A DNA stretch of 64,000 nt from Oscheius onirici. Lineage: Eukaryota > Nematoda > Chromadorea > Rhabditida > Rhabditidae. A model generated the notes under the pieces. That model had not been told where the DNA came from and did not search any database. It saw nothing but the letters and a program-made list of their open reading frames with translations. The first letter of the stretch is position 1. Each line of letters starts with the position of its first letter. The stretch covers positions 1,653,501 through 1,717,500 of the forward strand of contig OW051470.1 in assembly GCA_932521025.1 (NCBI GenBank). Direction: 5' to 3'. Of this stretch, positions 10,688 to 22,336 are shown in pieces. Both the position numbers and the translations under genes were made by a program.

Positions 10688-11920
10688 ATGCCTGCTAAGA
10701 AGAGAAAGTGTGATCCGAAAACGGAAGAGCTGGAGCCCACAGAAGCTGATCTTCTTCCTTTTCAAGAAATTCGGCGCCATATGCTCAGAATATTAAACAA
10801 AGTTGGTTTATTGCCCTATGAATAAAAATGATTAAAATTTAGGTTGACGTAAAAGATTTCATTGAAATAGTCACATGTTCAAGAGTTGTGAAGAGTTTCG
10901 TCGAGGCCAATGTAGCGCAGATTGAAGTTCGGCTGGGAAAACAACTTAGCATCGACGAGATCAATGTATTTTTTAGTCAGAGAGACAAGATCGTGACGGA
11001 ACAGTCGTAAGAAGAATAAGTGAACGTATCTTTCAGGCAGGCGGTCCAATCTGCCTCACTACGTACACAGATGACAAAACTTTGAACGATGTAGAGTCGT
11101 CGCCCCTGATCGGTACCATGTACTACGATTTGATTTCCATTGTGAGTTGGCTGTTCAAATCATTGTCGATACAGTTCAGAGGCTCGGCGACAACAAGTTA
11201 GAGAAGCTGACGTATATTTTGAATGTGTACAAGTTTTCTTGCACTACACTGAAGCTGCAGGACGAATCTTTTTTAGATATTGTCTGTGACAAGATCCACT
11301 TCAAGAAACTGAAAATATATTATCTCTCCCAGGAACAGTTGTCCAAGATCCCACAGGCGAGTTTACTATGAAATAGTACGAGGATTGATTTGTCAGACGT
11401 GCTCCCATTTGATGGTAACCAATATGACGCAGTTCGTGCCGTTCTCAGCTCTTAATCGTTTTGAGTCGCTCGAAATTATCGAAAGACACGGTCTTTCACT
11501 CGACGACATTCAGCTCTACGTCAGTGTAAGTTATCAATATACTGTCTCTCGGACTTTTTTAAACTTCTATTTTTTCAGGAATTCGTCAATGGCGACCGTG
11601 GCAACCTCCGGAAATTAGTTCTTCCGTCTGTGACGGTGGCCATCCCCGGCTGCTGCAAACTCTTCCACGGAGTTTATGACAATCGGTCAGAGACGGTGGC
11701 AGTGAATGCGAAGATCGATAACAACGAGTTCATCGTCGGAATTTGTACCAAAAGTCGTGGGCAGGAATGGTCCTGTATGGAGGACAATAGGTTTAACAAG
11801 AAGTGGATGACTGCGATCCTAGAACACAGGGACTGGGTCGCACCCATTAGCTTTGGAAAACGCGCAGCTGGCCGATTCGGATCTTCTATTGTCATAACTG
11901 TCGTGACCCGTTTCTTCTAA
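10688..11920 (+). CDS. F-box-like family protein, intact (329 aa)
   Basis: Exons 10688-10801, 10843-10965, 11037-11141, 11180-11356, 11397-11525 and 11579-11920, all phase 0 and collinear with the gene at 1452-3109. A TCTAG acceptor lies one base before the ATG. After a basic start (MPAKKRKC) comes the degenerate F-box: LLPFQEIRRHMLRILNK then FIEIVTCSRVVKSFVEAN. The family motifs SPLIGTMYYD, TCSHLM and RFESLE follow. Intron 4 appears to use a GC donor (CAG|GCGAGT). The C-terminus differs from the other intact gene and is shorter. A role as an SCF substrate adaptor is inferred from the F-box likeness only. Confidence 0.8.
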
Positions 11921-12262
11921 AAGTGAACAGTAACATAACTTCTAAGAATCTTACAAGAATTTTCAAAATGTACTTCCTACAATGGTTGTAACTGCAGATT
12001 AATACAATCTGCGAAGTGGGCAATAGGCCCATTCCTCCGACCAGAATGATGTTGAAAATGTCTGCTCATAAATAAATGATAACCGAAAACGAACCATTTC
12101 TCGATGACTGAATAAGAATAAGTGAAAGACCGAAGGGTATAAAAACGACGCATTCTATCAACATTATCGAATCCTAAAAGAAACTGGTATACAACTCCTC
12201 CCATTGACTTCTTTTTTTTTTCAATTTCACCGAACTTTCAACTTTTTTTATCTGCTCTGAAA

Positions 12263-12530
12263 TCAACGTATATTTATATCACGGATGGTAAGGAACTGTC
12301 CCATTCTCATTGTGATATCCTTCCTGTTGACCTCCATAAACCTCTTGACGACTCCAGAGCTGGAGGCCATATTGATGACTTCGGGAGCGTTAGCCTGAAC
12401 CAGATTTGATAATGTAAGTAAAAATAAAACGTCATACTTTATTCAAAATTCGAGCCATAACGCCTCGAAGTTCATCAAAGGGGAGAAGACCTTTATCTAT
12501 ATTCTTTCTTCGCTTTTGAGGTGGAGCCAT
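12263..12530 (-). CDS. Truncated F-box-like protein (74 aa) or relic
   Basis: Exons 12530-12438 and 12394-12263. They encode only the two F-box exons: LLPFDELRGVMARILNK and VINMASSSGVVKRFMEVNR, then stop at TGA. A TTTCAG acceptor lies one base before the ATG, so a transcript is possible. None of the later exons of the intact paralogues could be found downstream. It is either a minimal F-box-only gene or a 3'-truncated pseudogene. The gap 11921-12262 shows nothing else. Confidence 0.55.
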
Positions 12531-13077
12531 GCTGAAATTTTCCCGTTACAGTAATTTTGGAATCATAAAAAGAAATGAGGGAACAATCAGTAATTCTAAA
12601 AAGTACGCAAAATGCGATATTTTCACGCTAACGGACAAGCATGAGATCTGCCAGAGGGAGGTCGCGAAAATTGATCGCTGTCGCAACAGTTTATGATGTG
12701 GCACTGGAGAGCGGTTAAGCGGTTCTTCCCGGTTGAAAAAACGCTTTTGAAGAACTTCTAGCATATTCTAAAAGCGTGTTGAAGGGCCAGCAATACGACA
12801 CGTAACTTTAATAAAGTTTGTGTTTTGCCATCTCAAAACAAAAGGCTGCATGGCAGGAGATTGTCTGGAGGGAAAATAGAGTAAATGTCTTGATCTCCTA
12901 GGAGAAGAGAGAGAGAGACAGTACCGGTATGGAAGAGAGGCTGCCAAATTGTGGTCTGACAGTCTCTGACAGCTGTGATGCAGCGATTACTTAGGGTGTT
13001 GAGCAACCCGGCCGATGACGAAAAAAAGGGGGAGAAGTATGAAAGCATTGACTGAAAACAACAAGAGCTGACCGTCT

Positions 13078-13375
13078 ATCCGGTATTTCGAAAAGGAGTG
13101 GAGTAATAACATGTGGGATGCTGTTTACTGTTCATCTCACAGAAGTCTTTCGTCTCGCCGACAAAGATTCCATGGGATCTTCTTTTTATGTTGCGCAATC
13201 CCCCGAGTCTTATGACCGTAATCGAGAGTCCAAAAGAATCGGGAAAACAATGTGGAAAGAATTCGTCAAAAGTAGGATTCGACAAGAGCGAAACAAGCGA
13301 CGATTACTGTGGATGGGTCCCATCACGGGACACCATTTTTATGGTCAGAAAATCTGTGAGAAGCATCCCCCTTGA
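13078..13375 (+). other. Unclassified repeated ORF, copy A
   Basis: The frame reading SKRSGVIT, HLTEVFRLADKDSMG and then KTMWKEFVKSRIRQERNKRR is shared with 25611-25973 on the minus strand. About 110 bp are alike at DNA level and the reading frame is preserved. This suggests a mobile or multicopy coding element. I do not recognise the family. No clear gene was seen in 12534-13077 or 13376-13870. Confidence 0.45.
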
Positions 13376-13878
13376 GAGCATGGCGTGATTTATAATCATG
13401 CGGCAGTCTTTAAGATGTCTAGACAGGTTGGAAATTTTTCTTGTCACTGTCTCTCTGACCTGTCATTGGCACATCGAAGAAAAAATATGCGCCGTTCGTT
13501 TTTGCGCGCCAACAGAACAGGTGTGTAGAAAGAAGGAGAACAACAAAAAGAGTATGGGTTTTTATTCCAAGAGAGAAAACGGAACAGGACAGTTTCGAAA
13601 TTTCGGGAAGACTAGGAGCGCATAACATCTGCAAGAGGGAGACCGCGAAAAGAAGGTGTTGATCTGAAAAGAAACATAACAATGAATAATTGGCATGATC
13701 GCGAAAGATAGGGATTGTAGTAAACAAGCAATCGTACGGAAGGATGCTAGGAGGAGGGGGAGAAAGGCATCGAAGCTGTGAAAATGAAAGAGAAGAATCT
13801 ATCAACCTCTTACAAGTAGGCTGAAAGTAGGATTTAACGAGCGAGAAAGACGCTGATTACTGCAGCTTGGGTCTCGAC

Positions 13879-14270
13879 CAGGGATGGGCGATCGCTCGCA
13901 CGCGAACAGAAAATCTCAAAATGCTCGCGATCGCGCTGCGAGCAGATTTGGATGCGCGATCACAGCGCGATCACATAGGTCCTGAATGCCTTTAAATTTT
14001 GTGAGATTTCCTTGTTTCCTTTCAATTTGTTCTTCTGTTACCTTTACTTTTCTAGATTATTTTTCGTTTTCAACGACGTTTTTCTTAGTTGCTGGATTTT
14101 AGGTACCTCACGCTGTAAAAAGGTCTAAATTTGATCGGTATTTCGAGGTCTGGTATCTAGTGATCGCTCGCTTGCGATCAAAAAGTCTGTTCGTGCACGC
14201 GCTCGCATGAAACCGGGAGTAGCTGATCGCGCTCGCGCTCGCACAAAAAATGGCTGATCGCCCATCCCTG
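13879..14270. mobile_element. Non-autonomous hAT element with 8-bp target duplication
   Basis: Terminal inverted repeats CAGGGATGGGCGATC and GATCGCCCATCCCTG bound a 392-bp element. Both sides are flanked by the identical 8-mer GTCTCGAC (13871-13878 and 14271-14278). Target duplications of 8 bp and CAGGG ends are characteristic of hAT transposons. The interior is rich in GATCGC/GCTCGC words near both ends and has no transposase. Confidence 0.9.
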
Positions 14271-14790
14271 GTCTCGACACAGAGGCTGCAATTAGAATGG
14301 TGACTCGGAGGCTGTCCCGTTTAAACAAATGAAAAGGTAATGGGGTGATCGGTCTGAGAAGCGGTTTCGACACGAAAACGGTGAGAAACCTTTCTTTCCC
14401 CTTAGAGAGCCATTTGTTGTTTACGATTATGCTGTATGCTAGGCAGCTGTAAAGCTGTGTGTCTTTCAGAACCTCTCCTTTCCCCAGATCAATAAAAAAA
14501 ATCTGTCTTCTCGAGATGACAAAAACCGACTAGACCACTTTATTCCCACCACATCCACTCACAATCACACTCTTCACCTGGACTAGTATAATTAATCTCT
14601 CTCTAGACAGTTAGCTCTACAAATAAATAGAAATGGCATTCATAGACCGGAAATTAGTGAAAATTAGGGGGACCTTTTTGTTTCTAAAAACTAACGTTGG
14701 AAGGTCTCACAGGTGCAGAAATATACAGAAAAAAGATTAGTTGAAATGAGATCTACAGTATGCAAAAGGTTTTGAAGATTCATATGAAGC

Positions 14791-17700
14791 TTAGGCTGCC
14801 GTGTCTTCGGCTTCACGTTCTTCTTCGAGAATCTTCTCGAAGCTGAATGGAGAGAAGGCATGTCCAGTACCGCCGTAGAATTTGGATTGGAACTCGACCC
14901 TGAAAATTGGGGGTTTTTTGAGACAGTCATTGGAATTTGGACATATAAATCAAAAGACACACCAGTGAAGACGGAGAGCATGAAGGAAAGCTGAGAGTCC
15001 TTCCATCAGGACGAGGATGAAGATTGAGAGGGAGAAGAAGAAGAAAAAGAGCACGTAGGTGGCAATTGCTCCAACATATCCATCCAGACCGAAAGCGTGA
15101 CGGAATACCATGGTCCAGAGCACATCGGACAGTTCTAAAAGACGAGAAAATTAAACGTTAAAGGACTGTGAAACTCACGAGCATGAGCCAGTGACAGGGC
15201 CCAGAGACGGAGATACGAAGCAGTGTGGGAGATGCATCCTAGGACGAATTCAATGGTATGGATGGCTTGGTAGACCATGACGTCAGCCATGTCCAGAGGT
15301 CCGTCTCCGTGTCCGTGACCATGTCCTCCAGAGGTTCCATTGGTCTTGGGCTCATGATGGACAACTTCCGCTTCGTCTCCGTTCATGTCAGCTCGGACGC
15401 TCTGAATTACGAGATTACTGTCGGTTACGGTATTTTTGGGATCACAGCACAATGGTTAGAACTAGGGGCCCGAGACGATTGGAAATCGTCTCAGGACCCT
15501 GACTACATAGAAGCACGACACGACGTGGTTTACCGTACTCTGTCTCTTTGGACTCTTGGGAACAGAGGGAAAAGAAGAGAGGCTGATCTGATTGAGGCTG
15601 AGGACAGTACAGAGGAGAAGCGGGGGTCAGGTTTTTTTATTTTGATCCGGTGAGTGGATGTTGTTGTCAGTCTGTTCTCTCTGTGTCTCTCTGTCATTCT
15701 GTCAATCTGTCTCACTGTCACTCTCTCTGTTGTTTCCAGACTCTATCCTCTGGACATTTGGACAGGCTAATCTCATCGCTAAAAACGGACCTCCTCCTGC
15801 ATAGTAGTGTACGCAATCTGCTGTTTCTCTTTCCTATACAGAAGGAAGGGTTTCATGAACAACATGATCGGAACCTGCACCACAGCCACAATCAGCAAAA
15901 CCATCTCCACTGTTCCCTGCAAGTTGTGTTTTTCAAAAAGTACAGTAATCCAAAAAAAGAGTTCGGTAAACCGCGCGCGTGTCGTCTCAAGAGACGACAC
16001 CTACCAACTGCTGGTGTCCAGACTCGCGACGCTGCTTATCCTCCTTCCAGAGGAGGTAAGGCTTGGCGAAGAGCATCACCGGCACGCATGCTACGGCAAT
16101 AAGAATGAAGATCGTTTCAAAGAAGCCCTAAAAGTTGATTATTCTGTGTCTGAAATGGTGTAAATTTGGTACTTTCGCTTATGAAGAGCAATAAAAAACG
16201 GCACCACTTTGTCGCCATGGCCGAGTGGCTAACATCATTGTTTGCCGCACAGAGATTTTGGGTTCGGATCCCGGAAGGCTACAGACGCTTTGCTAGTTTT
16301 GCAAAGCATGTTTTCATTTTTTAATGACAAAAAAAGAAGGTTGAGTCTCACCTGACCAGGATACCAGTAGTTGAGATAACATTGAGGCAGAGTTCCTTCT
16401 TCGCCGACGTATCCCTTCTCTCTGGACTTCATCATGAACATGTTGATCAGTCCAATCAGCAGAGACGGCGCGCAATAGGAACCGGGGTACTCGTAGCCGA
16501 GAACAGTCTGATTGGGACAGCCCTAAAGGAATCGAGTTTGAACTTTAAAGGACTGTCTACTCACTCCAGCATCGAAGAAGATCCATTTGGCTATGATCTG
16601 GAGACAGAGATACATGAAAATGCAACCTAGGAAGAGCATCTGAGGGATGAACATAAACTTGATGTCCAGATCCGATTTAAAGTATCTGGAAATATATAAT
16701 TGTGGAAGGGATTGGAAATGTAAGTGAGCCCCATCTTCCATCTCTTAAACCACATAAATTGCAAAGCATTTTTGACCTGACAGGTGTACGGTACATATTT
16801 TTCTTGTTTATGAGAGAGCCAGAACAAAAACAAAATTGTTCTGGTCTCCTCGTCTAGTTGAGACAGAGACAAAAGTCAGACTAAAGCACCTCATTCCCAA
16901 AACCCGAGTCTTGTCCAAGACACTTTAGCTCCTAGCAAAAAATCATAAAAGTTGTGAAAGTGAAGAATGATGACTGGAGAGTACATCTCAGTCCGTAGTT
17001 TACAAAAAAATGGCGCTTAGATGAAATTTTGGTACTTTGGTAATACATGGAATACCTTTGCCAAACGCCAAATCCGACATTGTTACCATCATTTACTGTT
17101 TGATTGAGCAAATGCAATTAAGTTACAAAATTTTATTATTCTAAAAGCCATAGAGGACAATATTCTGGACGGTTCAACCATTTATAGGCTACCAGACGAG
17201 TTAGATCGAAAAAAGGCTTCGACCACTTCAAGGTCAACCACAAATACAACTTCGAGAAACCCGTCCAGAATATTGTCCTCTATGGCTTTTAGAACAATAA
17301 AATTTTGTACCTTAATTGCATTTGCTCAATTGCTTCAAACAATAAATAATGGTTTTTGGCAAAGGTATTCCGTGTATTACCAAAGTACCGACATTTTAAT
17401 GTAAAGTTATACCCAACATATTACCAACCACAACATATTAATCAACAACTTTTATCAAAGAATCACTAACCAGTTGTCCTTCCTTCTACCTTGAAATATG
17501 GTCAAAAGATATCAAGAGATATGTTAAAGAAGCTACAGTATCCTAGATTTCCTTGGGGACAATTTCAAATTTGGACCAAAAATAGCCAGACTGATCATTT
17601 CTTCCCGTGGTTTCCAATAATAAAAAACAAAATAAGAAAGACACTCACTTATAGTTGTGGAAGCTGAGCAGGACTCCAAAAGTCATCTGAATGATTCCCA

Positions 17701-20700
17701 GAATAACCGAGCTCTTCATTTTCATCGAGTTCAGGAAGGACAGCTTGTTAGCTTCAGCCAGATTCCAGATGGGATCGACTCCAATAGGATAAGGTCCGGG
17801 ATTCTCCTGTGGACATCTAGTTCGATAGTAGGCATACTCGGGCTCCAGCATCAGACTGTGCTCTCCGGGCAGAGACTCCAGGTAGTTTTTGTCGTAAATA
17901 TTCTTCCAGCTGGAGCCGAAAAGATTGAAACTCTTGGAGAAGGCGTCATTGTACAATAATCCGGTGTAGATTGAGAAGGCTCCCATCAGGAAGATGATAT
18001 AGCGTCCGCCGAAAAAGGTCTGGAAGATTTCGTCCTTGATCCGGGCAGCTTCCAATTGTTTCTCTTTCAGGATGAAGAAGAGAGCCGCCAGAAGCATGAT
18101 GGTTCCGTGACCCATGTCTCCGAACATGACGGCGAACAAGAAAGGAAAACTGATCATGGTGTAAGGAGCTGGGTTGATTTCCCTGTAGGTGGCGATTCCG
18201 TAAGAATCGACAATGTTCTGGAAGCCGCGAGTAAACTTGTTGACCTTGTGGTAGGTCGGCGGAGCTTCAGACGACTCCATCCGATTCAGAATGGACGGAA
18301 CCTGACTTCCAGACTCTTCTGTACCTCTCTTCAGAGCCATCTTGATCCTGTCTAGTTCTTCATAAGGACACCAGACTTCGGCGATCAGACATTTCTGAGT
18401 GACGTCAATGTTGAAGAGATTCAGCGTATGGTAGATGCTCTTAATCTTGCGGACTTTGGTCAGCCACATACGGACATTTTTGGAGGCTGCCACCAGAACA
18501 CGGTGACGGTGATCCTGAGTCTGTCCCAGGACCGTCTTCAGATCCTCGATTCTGGTCATGACTCCGATGGACATCTCTCTTCTCTCGGCCGGAGTGTCAG
18601 GACATGGGTACAGAGTGGCGCGGAATCCTTCACAGATCTTCTTGACCTTGGTCTTGAGCTGGTCTCCTTGGAAGAAGATGATGAAGACGGTCTTGTTGAC
18701 TGGTTCTCCCTGAAACAGGGATAAGTCTCTGTCTCTGTCTCTGTCTCTCCGTCTCCTCTCCCATTTCTTACCGTAACAGTGTCATTCAGGATATCGTCAA
18801 TCTCCGACGTCCTGAGGAACACATTTCCTCTGCAAGCTCTCCAAAGAAGTCTCTCAAAAGCGGGAAGACGTTCTCTTTGAATGACTCCGGCCACAAATCT
18901 GAACAATTTCATATTACCTGCCTGAAAATCAGTCGGGACTACACAAAGGGGTCTTGCCACAACATAAAGAACACGGGACAGGTTTCCTACCGTAGCTGTA
19001 GCTTCAGAGGAGCGTGATCCGGAAGATGATGAAGACCGTCCTCATCGTCGATTGGTGTTCCCGAGGTGGCCAGTAGCTCCTCATGCTAACAAACAACACA
19101 ACATTTAATGAGAGATGGTGGTTTTGAAGCTGCGTCGGATGGATGGGCGCACAACACTTTTTTTGTCCTACTGAACCCCGGGAAAGAAGCATGCACACAC
19201 CGGGTATACCCACCCAAAGTTGTTGAACATGGTGCCGGTCGGGACGCCGGGAGCTGTCAGCTCCATCGTCTCGGCATCGGGAGGAATTGGAGCATCAGCA
19301 CCCATCATACTATCAGTTCCCGCCTGTGAGGAAAGAGAACAGGTTAGTTTTGTGACTGTTGTGGAATTGAGGAAGCGGGGCATGCAAGTGGCTGGTAAAA
19401 AGTTATTTTAGAAGTTTTTATCTTACTTTTAATTGTAGAATTAACTGAAGTTAGCTATAGTGCTGGCCAAAAATTTTGGTCAGGTCTTTTTCAATAAAGT
19501 TGCATAAAAATTCGAATTAATTTTTTTCGCGCTTACTTTTGCATACCTAAGTATCTATCTTCCCCATCATTCGAAATGTAGTTATCTCTTTTGACCGTGC
19601 TGAACCAGGTGTATCAATAATTGTGACCAGCGCTATATATCTAACAATAAGAGAACCGTTAAAACTTCTTAACGTATCAGTCATTCCCTCTTTTGTTGTT
19701 GACTTGTTGAATTATGACTGAACCCATGGGCCATCAAAGTTTCTACAACTCTCAATCTTTACTCATTCACCAATTGTGTTCTATCATTAATGCTGCCTCT
19801 AAACCACTAGACACTCTTTTGAGTATTTTCAGTATGTACTCTTTAATAATTAATAATAAAGTAATATATCTTCTAACATACTCACGTACTTTGACTTAAA
19901 TGTTGCTCGAACTTGGTAAATTGAATGTTCAGTTTTCCGAGTCTAAATTACTGCTATTTTGTGTCCATCTAGTCACGTTAATTTGGCTAGCTACGACCGT
20001 CTTCTATGGGCTCTACAGTGCTCAGATTACTGGACTTCCCGTGCCTCATTATTTCTCCTCTTCTTTAAAATTCTGCGGAAGTTCTGACCATTCTATCTCC
20101 CGTCTACCGTAATGATGATTAGAATGATAGTTGCTATTTTCTTATATAAAACTGTTAGAATCCCAATCCCATAGCCACTTTATACATCGCATGCAAGGCC
20201 ACGAACCAATCCATCCCGGAGAGCAAGCTGAACAGAGGTCAACGAAAGGTGAGAGGGATACGAGGACACGAACAGTTGTGGCTTCGGTGAACAGAGGGAG
20301 ACGGAAGAATTTGAAGAGTACTCTACCCTAGCTTCATTTGGGTCAGCTGAAGTCCCACTGGCTGGTAGCTGTCCTCATCCGCCGTCGAGATCAATGGTTC
20401 GGCTTCTGGAGCTGGTCGAGCGGTCAGGGAGCCGGCCCTCTGGCGAAGACGGTCCTGCTTCACCTCACAACCACGACATTTATAGGCTATTTTTGGGCAA
20501 GGCAGTGCTTTTTAAAAGAGAAAATAGGCGCTTCAAACCCATCCACACAACACGTTCTTCAAAAAAAAATTGAAAAAAATACCTCTTCGAAGAAGGTCTG
20601 CGTCTTGCGAAGAATGTGCTTGAGTTCAGTGAGTTCGGAAAAGTTCTTCTTGAGAGTCTCTTCATTTCTGTTGACTTCCCGAAGTTCGTTCTCGAGCTTC

Positions 20701-22121
20701 TCGAATGTGGCCTGGAAGTTGCTGGTTTCGATAAGTGGTAACTCTGAGAACGGTTCATTACTTGGGAGTGAAAGTTAGAGAACACAGGCAGACATGAAGA
20801 GGTCAGAAGGTGAACTCGAGACAGGAAACAGATCAGATCCGGAACTCTTATAAAAAATCAAGATAAACCACAAATGATAAAGAGTTAGGATAAAAGAGGG
20901 AGGGGAGCAGGCCGGGCCAGGCCTGGGTCTGAAAAGGAGCTGAGATTTGGAAAATTTTTAGCAAAAAAGGTGCTAATATACGCTAAAATGCACTACAATA
21001 TGACCAACTTCATTTTTGGTCTGATCCCGGTCCGACGGCCAAGTCTGGGGACCGGACCCTGAAATCTCGGCCCGTTCCCATGCCTGGGGTAAAGTAAAGT
21101 AAAGTCTCTTCCCGAAGCCTGAGTTCCGAAGAAACTCATAGGCTGCGGGTGCTTCCTGAGTGGCCAGATTGCAGTGGGAGAAAGATTTGGTCGGAGAAGA
21201 GAGCTAGGGCATGAGCAAAAAATATCAGATAGAAGAGTCGGTCAGGGAAGACTGTTAGGGCATGAGTACAGGTCATCTTATTGAAGAGTTTGTATAGAAA
21301 AAGGGGAAAGATTCGGTTAGTAAAGGAGACTAGAAGACGGTGGTTTAATGGTGATATGGTTTGTTCAAAAAAATGAGAGCTCGACCGTAACCCATTTGTT
21401 TCCGCACGAGACCCTTATAACATGGAAACGTAGGATACTCAGCCAAGTTTTCTGGTGTTATTCCGGTCTCGCAGCTAACTAAATGGTTTACGGTCGAGCA
21501 CTTTTTTTGAACAAACCATATCAATCAGTAAAACTCTGGCTCATGGGACATGGATAGAGTAAGAGAGGGGAGAGTTGGGATAGTTGAGTAGAATTCAGGA
21601 GAAAATCTCCCTTTTTCAGGGTACAGTATTTTTCCATGTTTTCCCGTACTCTTACCTCAAGATCGATCATTTCCCTCGGCAGCGGAGCGTCTGGATTCTC
21701 TCCAGTGTCTAGCATCGGAATCTGATCCTTCTTGATTTCCCTCTCGAGAAAACCTGCAAAGCCATTTTGTCCGTCTGTATCAAGACTTGTCTGACACGCG
21801 AAGCGATAAGATAACACTTCTCAGCGCTCTTCCCAGTCAAAAAAAAGTTTAGAAAAACTCACGGAGTTTCCTCTCCATTTCGTCACAACGACGGACTTCA
21901 TTTACATATTTTCGTTGGAAGGCAGATACGTCGGCGTTTAGCTGAAAAAAGAATGAATATAATAAGTACTGATGTGAACTTACATCGCGAAACTGGACGA
22001 GTCCCAGCTCTCCCAGTTCGGCAACACATTGATAGGCTGCTTCTGACTGGAGAAAGAGCTGAGCCAGACACATCTGCTCACTCCGGTAGATCCCATTTTG
22101 GGACCTTTCGGGGTGGTCCAT
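14791..22121 (-). CDS. unc-32: V-type proton ATPase 116-kDa subunit a
   Basis: The membrane a subunit of the V-ATPase Vo sector, which forms the proton half-channels against the c-ring. Exons: 22121-21984, 21941-21863, 21753-21656, 20711-20583, one of three alternatives (20463-20327, 19323-19214, 19085-18991), 18898-18772, 18709-17649, 16685-16565, 16522-16352, one of two alternatives (16127-16005, 15916-15791), 15401-15179, 15134-14963, 14899-14791. All junctions keep phase, giving about 881-896 aa, normal for the family. Landmarks: [20 protein letters not shown] near the N-terminus, [49 protein letters not shown], and the essential-arginine helix [14 protein letters not shown]. An acceptor ends one base before the ATG. 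The double set of mutually exclusive exons matches what is known for C. elegans unc-32, hence the symbol. The intron at 16686-17648 holds a large palindrome. Confidence 0.95.
15791..16127 (-). other. unc-32: unc-32 mutually exclusive exon pair (exon-7A/7B type)
   Basis: Two homologous exons in tandem. 16127-16005 encodes [20 protein letters not shown] and then [21 protein letters not shown]; 15916-15791 encodes [20 protein letters not shown] and then [13 protein letters not shown]. Both start and end in phase 0 (123 and 126 nt) and encode the same transmembrane segment, so only one can be used sensibly. The second has a weak donor (GAG|GTCCGT). The intron between them is 88 nt. Confidence 0.88.
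16211..16283 (+). tRNA. tRNA-like sequence, probably a pseudogene
   Basis: In an unc-32 intron, on the opposite strand. It has an excellent A box (TGGCCGAGTGG) and a B box (GGTTCGGATCC) at tRNA spacing, with a possible anticodon loop TTGCCGC that would read Gly (GCC). The D-stem and acceptor stem pair poorly, and the A box is of Leu/Ser type. It is either a degenerate tRNA, a tRNA-derived repeat, or an unusual nematode tRNA; a functional tRNA is unlikely. Confidence 0.4.
17030..17390. repeat. Large palindrome in unc-32 intron
   Basis: The inner arms are near-perfect: TTCTAAAAGCCATAGAGGAC (17140 on) against GTCCTCTATGGCTTTTAGAA (to 17294). Outer arms such as CTTTGGTAATACATGGAAT and its complement continue to about 17030 and 17390. 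This looks like a foldback element. It has no coding potential. Confidence 0.75.
19190..19195 (-). promoter_or_regulatory. UGCAUG (RBFOX-type) splicing element, 19 nt past exon B donor
   Basis: TGCATG in transcript sense, just downstream of the second alternative exon. RBFOX proteins (FOX-1 and ASD-1 in C. elegans) bind UGCAUG. Function here is inferred. Confidence 0.55.
19381..19386 (-). promoter_or_regulatory. UGCAUG element upstream of exon B
   Basis: TGCATG in transcript sense, about 58 nt before the acceptor of the second alternative exon. Confidence 0.5.
20190..20195 (-). promoter_or_regulatory. UGCAUG element downstream of exon A
   Basis: TGCATG in transcript sense, about 130 nt past the donor of the first alternative exon. 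Confidence 0.45.
21354..21521. mobile_element. Palindromic MITE in unc-32 intron
   Basis: The ends ATATGGTTTGTTCAAAAAAA and TTTTTTTGAACAAACCATAT bound about 168 bp. The TTGTTCAAAAAA...GAGAGC pattern resembles the outer element at 53203-53540, so the two are probably one family. There is no coding capacity. Confidence 0.75.
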
Positions 22122-22336
22122 TCTGGAAGAAAAGAGGTTTTTAGAGTCAGTTGGAGAGAGTATGCCTAAGAGAATAAGGTGGCCATGGATTGGAAGAGTC
22201 AGACTCTGGAGAATGGTATCTGTCTTTCTGTTTGTAAAAAAAAAGTAAAACTACCGTAGACCTTTGAATAGCACATCGTCTTCCTCCAAATAAAACAAAA
22301 AAATAACTTTCGTTCCCAAATTTCCTCGAAAAAGTT

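Larger units (their letters stand above)
18991..20463 (-). other. unc-32: unc-32 three-way mutually exclusive exons (exon-4A/4B/4C type)
   Basis: Three candidate exons between two constant exons. A: 20463-20327 ([11 protein letters not shown] to LTQMKLG). B: 19323-19214 ([12 protein letters not shown] to GTMFNNFG). C: 19085-18991 ([11 protein letters not shown] to LKLQLR). Each enters in phase 0 and leaves in phase 2 (137, 110 and 95 nt), so each alone restores [10 protein letters not shown] in the next exon, and joining two would break the frame. UGCAUG words in transcript sense lie at 20195-20190, 19386-19381 and 19195-19190. Confidence 0.85.
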
